The notes: generated by a model not told the origin, from the letters alone. Positions 1 to 6,859 are shown, counted from the stretch's first letter. The stretch: DNA of 8,863 nt from an uncultured Flavobacterium sp. (GCA_946886675.1 CAMPIZ010000055.1:1-8863); one strand, 5' to 3'. Numbers and translations: made by a program.

Positions 1-312
1 AATGGTAATAAAATGGATGGTTATCTTGCTGTACCGATATCAGTTTTTGTTTTTGCTTCTTGCTTTTTATGGTTTAAAAAATTATTTGAAAAAGAAACTG
101 TTTTTTCCTTATGGAAGACTCCTTTGTTCTATTTTTTAAGTGGTTTGATAATTTATTTTGCAGGTGGATTATTTATTTCACTTTTGAGGTATCAGATAAC
201 GATTTTAACGGGCCTTCCTGAAACCTATTGGTTAATTTATTTATTTGGAGCTATTTTCATGCGTATTATGATGGTTGTAGGGGTTTGGAAAGCCACGGAA
301 AAAAAGGCATAG
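1..312 (+). CDS. Multi-pass membrane protein, C-terminal part (5' end outside window)
   Basis: I do not recognise this protein. The frame is open to the left edge of the window (codons before the ATG at 13 read N-G-N-K), so the ATG at 13 is probably internal and this is the C-terminal portion of a longer protein. Counting from that ATG, three strongly hydrophobic segments are visible at about residues 5-25, 37-60 and 71-94, and the protein ends in a short basic tail (KATEKKA). No catalytic motif is seen. It lies on the same strand and 71 bases upstream of a histidine kinase that has only one membrane helix and no sensor domain, so a role as a membrane partner of that kinase is possible but is inference from position only. 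The sequence is visibly richer in A and T than the genes after position 500, which partly reflects the phenylalanine, leucine and isoleucine content of membrane helices. Confidence 0.7.
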   Translation, partial: NGNKMDGYLAVPISVFVFASCFLWFKKLFEKETVFSLWKTPLFYFLSGLIIYFAGGLFISLLRYQITILTGLPETYWLIYLFGAIFMRIMMVVGVWKATEKKA

Positions 313-344
313 CCTTAAATTTACAATACATCAATTATTGTTTG

Positions 345-352
345 TATTTTTG
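345..352 (+). promoter_or_regulatory. Candidate -7 element (TATTTTTG) before the histidine kinase
   Basis: TATTTTTG matches the Bacteroidota -7 consensus TAnnTTTG at all fixed positions and ends 31 bases before the kinase ATG at 384. I see no TTG-type -33 element at a proper distance upstream, and the region is AT-rich, so a chance match is quite possible. Confidence 0.25.
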
Positions 353-383
353 GGTTTTTAACAGAACAAGCTTTTTACTTATT

Positions 384-1151
384 ATGGAGGGCAATGCAGA
401 TGAAGTGGTATCATTATTTTATATTGGTACGGCTATAATGTTATTTCTGGCGTTTGGGCTATTGTTTATTGTGGTAACCTACCAGCGGCATTTTTTCAGG
501 ATGAAAAGAAAGGAAGCCCAAAACATGCTGAAGGTGAGCCTTGAGAGTGAAAAAAACGAGCGTGCCCGTATTGCGGCCGATCTTCACGATGGCGTTTCAG
601 GCGATTTAAGCGCCATAAGAAATTACCTTAGCATACTGGCAAAAAAAGAGTCCGAAAACAAAGAGATATTTGATGAAATTAAGGAAGGTATAGACAACGC
701 CCTGCAAAATACAAGGGCTGTATCGCACAACCTTATGCCGCCCCTGCTGGAAACAGAAGGTTTAGTACCTGCCTTAAAAGGCTATCTTGAGGGTATAGGT
801 AGTAAGTCGGGTATAAGTTTTACGGTAACGTCAAATCAAAATATACAGTTGCAGCCCTCTGTTGCATATCAGCTCTTCCGGGTGTTACAGGAGCTTACCA
901 CAAATATGGTTAAGTATGGTAGTGTAACAGCAGCACACATTAATGCTGCTTTAGAAAAAGAAGTCCTGATTATTGAAATTACGGATGATGGTATACCGTT
1001 TAGTTTTAAAGATAACCTGGCTAAGCCTGATGCCAGCGGACTTAAAAATATAAATTCCAGGTTACATGCAGTAAATGCTGTTATAGCACAGGAAGAGCAT
1101 GACAAAGGAAACCGTTTTGTTATTACACTTAAAAACGTGAACAATGCTTAA
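384..1151 (+). CDS. Sensor histidine kinase, NarL/DegS type (HisKA_3)
   Basis: Predicted membrane-anchored histidine kinase of 255 residues that should autophosphorylate and pass phosphate to the response regulator encoded by the overlapping next gene. One transmembrane helix lies at about residues 11-33, followed by a basic, probably coiled linker (about 35-60). The DHp segment has the HisKA_3 signature ERARIAADLHDG with the phospho-acceptor His68. The ATPase domain shows an N box around ELTTNMVKYG (170-179, Asn174), a G1-like motif DDGIPF (201-206) in which proline replaces the usual second glycine, and a G2 motif SGLKNINSRL (218-227). The frame can be extended back to a TTG at 228, but that part lies inside the upstream gene and resembles no kinase. 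I therefore chose the ATG at 384, which puts the membrane helix at the N-terminus. There is no periplasmic sensor domain, so the stimulus must come through the membrane or a partner protein. Confidence 0.88.
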   Translation: MEGNADEVVSLFYIGTAIMLFLAFGLLFIVVTYQRHFFRMKRKEAQNMLKVSLESEKNERARIAADLHDGVSGDLSAIRNYLSILAKKESENKEIFDEIKEGIDNALQNTRAVSHNLMPPLLETEGLVPALKGYLEGIGSKSGISFTVTSNQNIQLQPSVAYQLFRVLQELTTNMVKYGSVTAAHINAALEKEVLIIEITDDGIPFSFKDNLAKPDASGLKNINSRLHAVNAVIAQEEHDKGNRFVITLKNVNNA

Positions 1152-1806
1152 AGTAGCCATAGTAGACGACCATAAGCTTTTCAGGAAAAGCCTTGCGGCC
1201 CTTGTAGGTACATTTGACGGGGTTGAGGTTGTTTTTGAAACCGACAGCGGTAAGGAGTTTCTGGAATTCCTTGAGGACAATAAGGATGTTGACCTTGTAC
1301 TTATGGATATACAGATGCCCGAGATGGATGGTTATAAACTGTGCACTAAAACGCTTAATGCCCACGATACCATTAAGATATTAATGATATCACAGCTTTC
1401 CAGTAAGGAAACCATAAGGCATGTAATGCAAAGTGGCGCACATGGTTTTATTACCAAAAATTCTGAACCTGAACAGCTTGAGCTAGCCATACGCAATATG
1501 GATGGTAATGGCTTTTACCTTGGGCCAGAGCTGGGATCTATTCTAAAAGACCTTATGCTGTACCAGCAGACTGCTACAGATTTTCAGCCCGATGCTAATT
1601 TTTTAACCGATAGAGAAAAAGAGGTTATCCAGCTGATATGTAAGGGCAAAAGCTCTGCCGAAATTGCTGAAGAGCTTTTTATACACCAGCGTACTGTGGA
1701 AACCCACAGGCAGCGTATGATAACTAAAGTAGGAGCCAAAAATTTTATTGGTGTTATAGTGTTTGCCTTAAAGCACAATCTTCTGGATGTGGAGGATCTC
1801 TCATAA
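1144..1806 (+). CDS. LuxR/NarL-family response regulator (kinase partner)
   Basis: Two-domain DNA-binding response regulator of 220 residues. The receiver domain (about 1-120) has the acidic pair Asp8/Asp9, the phospho-acceptor Asp55 in LVLMDIQMPEMDG, Ser83 at the switch position and the conserved Lys105 in GFITKNSE. The C-terminal LuxR-type helix-turn-helix (about 154-200) begins LTDREKEVIQLICKGKSSAE and continues into the recognition helix with TVETHRQRM. The ATG lies inside the end of the kinase gene (8-base overlap, 1144-1151), which implies translational coupling and makes the pair a cognate two-component system of the NarL/DegU class. Target genes cannot be read from the sequence. dnaG follows 64 bases later on the same strand with no obvious terminator between, so co-transcription into dnaG is possible. 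Confidence 0.93.
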   Translation: MLKVAIVDDHKLFRKSLAALVGTFDGVEVVFETDSGKEFLEFLEDNKDVDLVLMDIQMPEMDGYKLCTKTLNAHDTIKILMISQLSSKETIRHVMQSGAHGFITKNSEPEQLELAIRNMDGNGFYLGPELGSILKDLMLYQQTATDFQPDANFLTDREKEVIQLICKGKSSAEIAEELFIHQRTVETHRQRMITKVGAKNFIGVIVFALKHNLLDVEDLS

Positions 1807-1870
1807 GTAATAATTCAGGACTAACAAAAAACTTTGTAATTTTATATCCCTTATTCAATTTAACCAAGCC

Positions 1871-3844
1871 TTGATAGCACAAACCACCATAGATACTGTT
1901 TTTGAAACCGCACGTGTAGAGGAGGTTATCGGCGATTTTATAAACCTTAAACGTTCGGGGAGCAACTACAAAGGGCTTAGTCCGTTCAGCAACGAGAAGT
2001 CGCCTTCATTCATGGTATCTCCGGTAAAGCAGATATGGAAGGATTTCAGTTCGGGTAAAGGTGGTAACGTGGTCGCGTTCCTTATGGAGCATGAGCATTT
2101 TTCATATCCTGAGGCCATACGCTATCTGGCAAAAAGATACAATATAGAAATTGAGGAAACAGAACAATCCGACGAAGATAAGGCTGTAGCCAATGAGAGG
2201 GAGAGTATGTACCTTGTTTCTGAATTTGCACAAAAATATTTTCACAATACACTTTTAAATACTGATGAGGGAAGGGCTATAGGCTACTCTTATTTTAAGG
2301 AACGCGGCTTTACAGGTGAAACCATAAAAAAGTTTGAGCTGGGCTATTCGCCTGAAGAATGGGATGCCTTTAGCAAAGAAGCGCTGGGTAAAGGTTATAA
2401 CCTTGAATATCTTGAAAAAACCGGGCTTACCATAGTGCGCGAAGACGGCAGGACTGCCGACAGGTTTCGCGGACGGGTAATGTTTCCTATACAAAGCATG
2501 TCCGGCCGCGTGCTGGGCTTTGGCGGGCGTATTTTGGGCAACGATAAAAAGGTGGCCAAATACCTTAACTCACCCGAAAGCGACATTTACCATAAAAGCA
2601 AAGTGCTGTATGGTATTTATCACGCTAAGCAGTCTATAGCGAAACAGGATAACTGTTATCTTGTAGAGGGTTATACCGATGTGATACAGCTGCATCAGGC
2701 GGGAGTAGAGAATGTAGTGGCTTCCTCGGGCACTGCCCTGACTCCCGATCAGATAAGACTTATAAACAGGCTTACAAAAAACATAACGGTGCTGTTTGAT
2801 GGCGATGCAGCCGGTTTAAGAGCTTCCATAAGAGGTATAGATCTTATACTTGAGGAAGGGATGAACGTTAAGGTTTGTACTTTCCCTGATGGAGAAGACC
2901 CCGACAGTTTTGCCAGAAAATCATCTTATGATGAGTTGATGGCTTACCTACAGGAAAATGCAAAGGACTTTATACAGTTTAAGGCTTCGCTGCTTATGGA
3001 TGAGGCTAAAAACGACCCGGTTAAAAAAGCAGGGCTTATAAGGGATATGGTAACCAGTATCTCTAAAATACCAGACAGGATACAGCGTGAGGTGTATATA
3101 CAGGAATGTGCCCGCATAATGGATATAAGCGAGCAGGTGCTGGTAAGCACACTGGCACAGCTTGTACAAAAAGATATAACCGACGCAGGCAAAAAGCTAA
3201 AGGACGAGCAGAAAGCGAAAGCCCTGCAGCCCGTAGTTGATGAAATACAAGAGGTGAAACCACAGCCTGATGACATGAGCGGTATAGAGTATGAAATTGT
3301 AAAAGCATTACAGTTGTATGGCAGCCTGGAACGTGAGTTTAAAAATATATATACCAGATTTGACGAATTTGGCAAAGAAGAAACCTATACTGAAAAGCAA
3401 AACTGCAAAGTATATGAATGGATATATATGAACCTGCAGCAGGATGAAATAGAGTTTACCAATGAAAGTTTTAAAGCTTTATTAGAAAAAAATATTAATC
3501 TTTATATAAATAAGGAAATAAAGCAGGAGGCATATATCAATAATTTCCCTTTAGAGCTTCAGCCTATTGTAACTAACATCTACATGGATGATGATATGCA
3601 TAAGCTGGATAAATGGGAGGAAACCCAGCATATAGTTGTAAAAGACAAACTAATGAGTGTGGAAGACCACATTACACAGCTTATTACAGACTTAAGGTCC
3701 CGCCTTATTAAAAAGCTTATAAATGAGCTTATGGCGCAGTTTAACCCAGATAGTGACAATGCACAAATACTGGAAGATGTTAAAGACTACACAGAACTTA
3801 ACAAGAATATTTTACAGAGTATAGGCCGTATTCGTACTACATAA
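1871..3844 (+). CDS. dnaG: DNA primase DnaG, TTG start, metal-ligand-free N-terminal domain
   Basis: Makes RNA primers for the replication fork together with the replicative helicase. The protein has 657 residues, longer than the 581 of E. coli DnaG, with the extra length in the C-terminal half. The N-terminal CHC2-type domain (about 1-95) keeps the fold signature GLSPFSNEKSPSF, but the positions of the four zinc ligands are Ser37, Ser40, Asp58 and Ser61. The catalytic core is intact: DRFRGRVMFPI (198-208), KYLNSPES (230-237), and TOPRIM residues Glu266 (VEGYTDV), Asp310 and Asp312 (FDGDAAG), plus the downstream DGEDPDSF (340-347). A charged linker (about 435-470) leads to a C-terminal region presumed to bind DnaB. 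The TTG at 1871 is the only plausible start: no ATG lies in frame upstream before the preceding gene, and the next methionine (48) would delete most of the first domain. A near-consensus -7 (TAATTTTA, 1837-1844) lies upstream. Confidence 0.97.
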   Translation: MIAQTTIDTVFETARVEEVIGDFINLKRSGSNYKGLSPFSNEKSPSFMVSPVKQIWKDFSSGKGGNVVAFLMEHEHFSYPEAIRYLAKRYNIEIEETEQSDEDKAVANERESMYLVSEFAQKYFHNTLLNTDEGRAIGYSYFKERGFTGETIKKFELGYSPEEWDAFSKEALGKGYNLEYLEKTGLTIVREDGRTADRFRGRVMFPIQSMSGRVLGFGGRILGNDKKVAKYLNSPESDIYHKSKVLYGIYHAKQSIAKQDNCYLVEGYTDVIQLHQAGVENVVASSGTALTPDQIRLINRLTKNITVLFDGDAAGLRASIRGIDLILEEGMNVKVCTFPDGEDPDSFARKSSYDELMAYLQENAKDFIQFKASLLMDEAKNDPVKKAGLIRDMVTSISKIPDRIQREVYIQECARIMDISEQVLVSTLAQLVQKDITDAGKKLKDEQKAKALQPVVDEIQEVKPQPDDMSGIEYEIVKALQLYGSLEREFKNIYTRFDEFGKEETYTEKQNCKVYEWIYMNLQQDEIEFTNESFKALLEKNINLYINKEIKQEAYINNFPLELQPIVTNIYMDDDMHKLDKWEETQHIVVKDKLMSVEDHITQLITDLRSRLIKKLINELMAQFNPDSDNAQILEDVKDYTELNKNILQSIGRIRTT

Positions 3845-3928
3845 CAACTATCTGCACGCTATAATCAGCATGGCTGGCAAAGTTAAGTTTTGCATGAAAA
3901 GTAGTGTTTTCTTCCTTAGTGCAATTGT

Positions 3929-4558
3929 TTAGACTATATCCAGCGTTTTAGCTTTGTTTACAAGATCCACAAGATTGGTTACATGCAGCTTGGTAAGCAG
4001 CCTTAGCTTATATGTACTAATGGTTTTTTCGTTAAGGTCCAGCAGTTTTGCAATCTCTTTATTCTTTTTACCTTCGCTTAAATAGCGCAGTACTTCTATT
4101 TCGCGGGAAGAAAGCTTTCTGTATAACCGTTCCGACTTTTTACCTTTGTTAAGTAGTGCAAGATTCTTTTTCACAAGTTCGCTAAATACAACTTCCCCTT
4201 CATTTACTCTTTTAATGGCGTTTTCAAGGTCTTCCATTTTTGAGTTTTTATGCACATATGCCGATACTCCGGCTTTTAATGCGTTTGGGGCATATATTTG
4301 TTCTGCAAGATTGGTAAAAATTATAATTTTGGTATCAGGATAGTCTTTTACAAGAGATTTTACTGAGCTGATGCTCGTTAAGCCTTCTAACTCCAGATCT
4401 ATGATTGCAGCATCCACCGTTTTTTTCCTGAGCACCTCCATGAGGCCTTCAAGATTATTTACCACCCCTGCAAAGCTGATTTCCGGATTTTCGCTAAAAT
4501 AAGCTTTCATCCCATAGTGAACAACAGGATGGTTATCCGCCAAGCATAGTTTGATCAT
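3929..4558 (-). CDS. Orphan LuxR/NarL-family response regulator
   Basis: DNA-binding response regulator of 209 residues with no kinase gene beside it. The receiver domain (about 1-118) has Asp8-Asn9 in place of the usual acidic pair, the phospho-acceptor Asp54 in AAIIDLELEG, Thr82 at the switch position and Lys104 in AYVHKNSK. The LuxR helix-turn-helix spans about 149-200, starting LSSREIEVLRYLSEGKKNKE and followed by KTISTYKLRL. Lys104, Thr82 and Asp54 are all present, so phosphorylation is plausible. The gene converges with dnaG (84 bases between stop codons) and lies 86 bases downstream of nadE on the same strand. That gap contains a possible promoter and a tandem repeat. It could receive phosphate from the kinase at 384-1151, but that is inference. 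The regulated genes are unknown. Confidence 0.92.
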   Translation of the reverse strand: MIKLCLADNHPVVHYGMKAYFSENPEISFAGVVNNLEGLMEVLRKKTVDAAIIDLELEGLTSISSVKSLVKDYPDTKIIIFTNLAEQIYAPNALKAGVSAYVHKNSKMEDLENAIKRVNEGEVVFSELVKKNLALLNKGKKSERLYRKLSSREIEVLRYLSEGKKNKEIAKLLDLNEKTISTYKLRLLTKLHVTNLVDLVNKAKTLDIV

Positions 4559-4579
4559 AATTGCTATTTTTTGAGTTAA

Positions 4580-4595
4580 AACTTACAGTAAAGTT
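4580..4595. repeat. Inverted repeat AACTT-N6-AAGTT upstream of the orphan regulator
   Basis: AACTT (4580-4584) and AAGTT (4591-4595) form a short perfect inverted repeat. The second arm lies within the candidate -7 element of the regulator gene and the first arm lies just downstream, near the expected transcription start. A dyad of this size could be an operator half-site pair for a LuxR-type protein, but five-base arms in AT-rich DNA are weak evidence. Confidence 0.25.
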
Positions 4596-4596
4596 A
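4589..4596 (-). promoter_or_regulatory. Candidate -7 element (TAACTTTA) for the orphan regulator
   Basis: On the minus strand TAACTTTA matches TAnnTTTG except for the last base. It ends 30 bases before the start codon at 4558, giving a predicted leader of roughly 24 bases. No TTG sits at the -33 position; that space is instead occupied by a tandem 11-bp repeat, as expected if an activator helped recruit polymerase. Confidence 0.35.
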
Positions 4597-4599
4597 GCA

Positions 4600-4621
4600 A
4601 TTAAAATCTTATTAAAATCTT
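4600..4621. repeat. Tandem 11-bp direct repeat (ATTAAAATCTT x2)
   Basis: Two exact, immediately adjacent copies of ATTAAAATCTT occupy 4600-4610 and 4611-4621, between nadE and the orphan response regulator. Read on the minus strand they are AAGATTTTAAT twice, just upstream of the candidate -7 element. One helical turn (11 bp) per copy would put both copies on the same face of the DNA, which is typical of paired activator sites. Replication slippage in AT-rich DNA is the plain alternative. Confidence 0.8.
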
Positions 4622-4644
4622 AAAGTATTGTGAATGAAGGAATT

Positions 4645-5451
4645 TTATTTCAAAAATTTTGGAATTTCGCAAACAGGTATAGCATTCATTTTGTGCTGAT
4701 TAATTGCATTTAGCCTTAAATAAATGTTAAACACTTCTTCCTGCCTGCCGGAAAATTCTGTGTGCTTTTTGCCTTTTTCTACCTGCTCCATAGCCCATTC
4801 AAGTTCGTCGTAGCTGGCTCCCAGCTGATCCTCATCGCTCCTGTCGTCTCCAAAAAGGCCATCTGTAGGTTTGGCTTCAATAATGCTTTGCGGTACCTTT
4901 AAGAGCCTCGCAAGTTCCCGCACTTCAGATTTCATAAGGTCTGCAATCGGGCTTATATCTACACCGCCATCGCCATACTTTGTGTAAAAGCCTACGCCAA
5001 AGTCTTCAACCTTATTTCCTGTACCGGCTACAAGGGCGCTGTTTATGCCGGCAAAGTAATATAAGGTAGTCATTCTTAACCTGGCACGTGTATTGGCCAG
5101 TGTAAGGTCCTGCAAATGCGGATTTTCGGTTTCAGGTACCACTTTTTTAAATGTTTCAAATACCGGGGTTAAATCAGCCTCTGCCGATGAAACATTGGCA
5201 AAACGCTTTTTAAGCTGCTGTATGTGTTCCCTCCCGCGGCTCACCTGGCTGTGTGCCTGGTGTATGGGCATTTCCACACAAAGTGTGGGCAGCCCGGTTT
5301 GTGCACATAGTGTAGAAGTAACCGCAGAATCTATTCCGCCCGATATTCCCACAACAAAACCTTTAACTTTTGCGTTAGCTGCATAGTCGCGCAGCCAGTT
5401 TACTATATAGTCATTTACAGCTTCAGATTTAAATTTTGGAGATACGGGCAT
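4645..5451 (-). CDS. nadE: NAD synthetase, ammonia-dependent type
   Basis: Final step of NAD biosynthesis: adenylates nicotinic acid adenine dinucleotide with ATP and replaces the adenylate with ammonia to give NAD. The 268-residue length and the absence of an N-terminal amidohydrolase domain mark the short, ammonia-using form. The PP-loop is SGGIDSAV (37-44). Other family blocks are ANTRARLRMTTLYYFA (119-134), GTGNKVED (143-150), KYGDGGVDISPIADL (158-172) and the loop DDRSDEDQLG (202-211). The ATG at 5449-5451 gives a normal N-terminus. The gene is divergent from gldB across a 98-bp region with a candidate promoter (TTTG at 5519-5522, 21-bp spacer, TATTTTTG at 5490-5497). The orphan regulator lies 86 bases downstream on the same strand, so partial read-through into it is possible. 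Confidence 0.95.
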   Translation of the reverse strand: MPVSPKFKSEAVNDYIVNWLRDYAANAKVKGFVVGISGGIDSAVTSTLCAQTGLPTLCVEMPIHQAHSQVSRGREHIQQLKKRFANVSSAEADLTPVFETFKKVVPETENPHLQDLTLANTRARLRMTTLYYFAGINSALVAGTGNKVEDFGVGFYTKYGDGGVDISPIADLMKSEVRELARLLKVPQSIIEAKPTDGLFGDDRSDEDQLGASYDELEWAMEQVEKGKKHTEFSGRQEEVFNIYLRLNAINQHKMNAIPVCEIPKFLK

Positions 5452-5479
5452 GGCTATTCAGTATTTGGTTAAGTGATTG

Positions 5480-5487
5480 TATATTTG
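5480..5487 (+). promoter_or_regulatory. gldBC promoter, -7 element (TATATTTG)
   Basis: TATATTTG is a full match to TAnnTTTG in the context GTATATTTGCAC, which is common in flavobacterial promoters. It would start transcription at about 5494 and give gldB a leader of roughly 55 bases. The nearest upstream TTTG (5464-5467) is only 12 bases away, shorter than the usual 17-23, so the -33 element is uncertain. Confidence 0.55.
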
Positions 5488-5489
5488 CA

Positions 5490-5522
5490 CAAAAATAATT
5501 TATAAAAATAACAAAATCCAAA
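5490..5522 (-). promoter_or_regulatory. nadE promoter (-33 TTTG, -7 TATTTTTG)
   Basis: On the minus strand TTTG (5519-5522) is followed after 21 bases by TATTTTTG (5490-5497), a full match to the Bacteroidota two-part promoter with an acceptable spacer. The predicted start is near 5484, about 33 bases before the nadE ATG. The -7 element lies two bases from the oppositely oriented -7 of gldB. Confidence 0.5.
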
Positions 5523-5549
5523 CCGGTAATCTTAACGCTATTACAAATT

Positions 5550-6512
5550 ATGAAGAAATATTTTCTGATTTTGCTGTTTCCTCTGGCGCTGCTGTCATGC
5601 AAGGAAGAAAACAAAACCGAAGAAGCGGTAGCTGCTGTAGAGGTAGGCGAAGTTGATATAAAGCGCTTTGATAAAATATTTTATGAAAGTAAACCGGAAG
5701 ACCTGCCAAAGATAAAACAGCAGTTTCCTTATCTGTTTCCTCCAAACAACCCGGATACAGTCTGGATAAATAAAATAAACAATCCTTTGCTGCAGGAACT
5801 TCATAATGAAGTAGAAGAAAAGTTTCCTGACAATAAAATGCTCCAGGAAGATCTTCAGGATGTATTCAGGCACATGAAGTATTATTTTCCTGATTTTACC
5901 AAGCCTCAGATTGTTACCCTTATATCTGAAATGGATTATGAGAATAAAGTTATATATACTGATAGCCTTGTTCTTATTTCACTTGATCTGTACCTGGGTA
6001 AAGATCACAGGTTTTATGAATTTCCTGATTATGTAAGGCAAAATTTTGAACCCGAGCAGATAATGCCCGATTTAGTTTCATCGTTTGGCTTTAACCGTAT
6101 AGCTCCGCCTAAAGACAGGACTTTATTGTCTTTAATGATCTATTTTGGAAAAGAGCAATACCTTAAAGACAGGCTTTTGCCTGATGCTACAGATGCTGTA
6201 AAAATGGGCTACACACCTGAGCAGATTGAATGGGCGAAGGTTAATGAAGCTGAGATATGGAGGTACTTTGTAGAAAACAAGCTTTTGTTTGATACAAACT
6301 CAAAGCTGCCGCCAAGGTTTATAAATCCTGCTCCTTTTTCTAAGTTTTACCTGGAACTGGACAACGAATCCCCCGGAAGGCTGGGTATTTGGCTTGGCTG
6401 GCAGATAGTGCGCTCTTATATGGAAAATAATAAAGATGTAACTTTGCAGGAATTACTGGTAAAAGATGCCAGGGAAATTTTTGATAATTCTAAATACAAA
6501 CCCAAAAAATAA
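5550..6512 (+). CDS. gldB: Gliding motility lipoprotein GldB
   Basis: Lipoprotein required for gliding in Flavobacterium johnsoniae, where gldB was described together with gldC. The 320-residue product starts with a basic n-region and hydrophobic core (MKKYFLILLFPLALL) ending in the lipobox LLSC, so Cys17 is the predicted lipid anchor; an acidic, lysine-containing linker (18-36) follows. The body has the family blocks IKRFDKIFYE (37-46), FPDFTKP (113-119), LSLMIYFGKEQYL (193-205) and the C-terminal PGRLGIWLGWQIVRSYM (275-291). No HExxH or other catalytic motif is visible, so the molecular role of the protein is unknown. The stop codon shares one base with the gldC start (TAATG), a sign of translational coupling. 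The gene has its own candidate promoter at 5480-5487, and its start was chosen because it yields a complete signal peptide. Confidence 0.93.
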   Translation: MKKYFLILLFPLALLSCKEENKTEEAVAAVEVGEVDIKRFDKIFYESKPEDLPKIKQQFPYLFPPNNPDTVWINKINNPLLQELHNEVEEKFPDNKMLQEDLQDVFRHMKYYFPDFTKPQIVTLISEMDYENKVIYTDSLVLISLDLYLGKDHRFYEFPDYVRQNFEPEQIMPDLVSSFGFNRIAPPKDRTLLSLMIYFGKEQYLKDRLLPDATDAVKMGYTPEQIEWAKVNEAEIWRYFVENKLLFDTNSKLPPRFINPAPFSKFYLELDNESPGRLGIWLGWQIVRSYMENNKDVTLQELLVKDAREIFDNSKYKPKK

Positions 6513-6853
6513 TGTCTAAGAATACAATAAAATCTGAGATAAAAGTAAATGTAGAGCTTGATGAGAACAGAGTGCCGGAAAAAATGTTCTGGTCTGCCAA
6601 AGATGGCGGCGTGGTAAACGAGGAGTCTAAAGCGGTAATGCTGTCGGTATGGGACCACAAGAATCAGGAGAGTATGCGTATTGACCTATGGACTAAAGAA
6701 ATGCCTGTAGACGAAATGAAAGTATTTTTTCATCAAACGCTGGTTTCTATGTCACACACTTTTGAGCGTGCCACAGGCGACAAGAAAATGAGTGAAACAA
6801 TGAGGGATTTCTGTGATTATTTTGCCGAAAAGCTTGAATTAAAAAAGGACTAA
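6512..6853 (+). CDS. gldC: Gliding motility protein GldC
   Basis: Small protein of 113 residues encoded with gldB in gliding flavobacteria. In F. johnsoniae it supports colony spreading rather than being strictly needed for movement. There is no signal peptide or membrane helix, so it should be cytoplasmic. The sequence is acidic and compact, with the recognisable stretch VPEKMFWSAKDGG (21-33) and IDLWTKEMPVDEMKVFFHQT (57-76). No enzymatic motif is seen. It begins within the gldB stop codon and is followed 6 bases after its own stop by a strong intrinsic terminator, so gldB and gldC form a closed two-gene transcription unit. Confidence 0.93.
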   Translation: MSKNTIKSEIKVNVELDENRVPEKMFWSAKDGGVVNEESKAVMLSVWDHKNQESMRIDLWTKEMPVDEMKVFFHQTLVSMSHTFERATGDKKMSETMRDFCDYFAEKLELKKD

Positions 6854-6859
6854 CTATCG

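Noticed and set aside
228..383. Upstream extension of the histidine kinase frame to a TTG at 228
   Set aside because: It overlaps the end of the membrane protein gene, has no kinase-like content, and the ATG at 384 gives a sensible N-terminal membrane helix.
2944..3375. 143-codon open frame on the minus strand inside dnaG
   Set aside because: Serine- and cysteine-rich product typical of an antisense shadow; dnaG is clearly the coding strand throughout.
3877..3893. Hairpin GCAAA/TTTGC between dnaG and the orphan regulator as a bidirectional terminator
   Set aside because: Five weak pairs, not followed by a T run in either direction; no credible intrinsic terminator is seen in this 84-base convergent gap.
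5093..5386. 97-codon + strand frame antisense to nadE
   Set aside because: Shadow of conserved NAD synthetase blocks, with no leader or family resemblance.
4645..5451. nadE as the glutamine-dependent form
   Set aside because: The protein lacks the N-terminal glutaminase (carbon-nitrogen hydrolase) domain and has the length of the ammonia-dependent form.
5550..6512. GldB as a zinc metalloprotease
   Set aside because: No HExxH or comparable metal-binding motif is present in the 320 residues.
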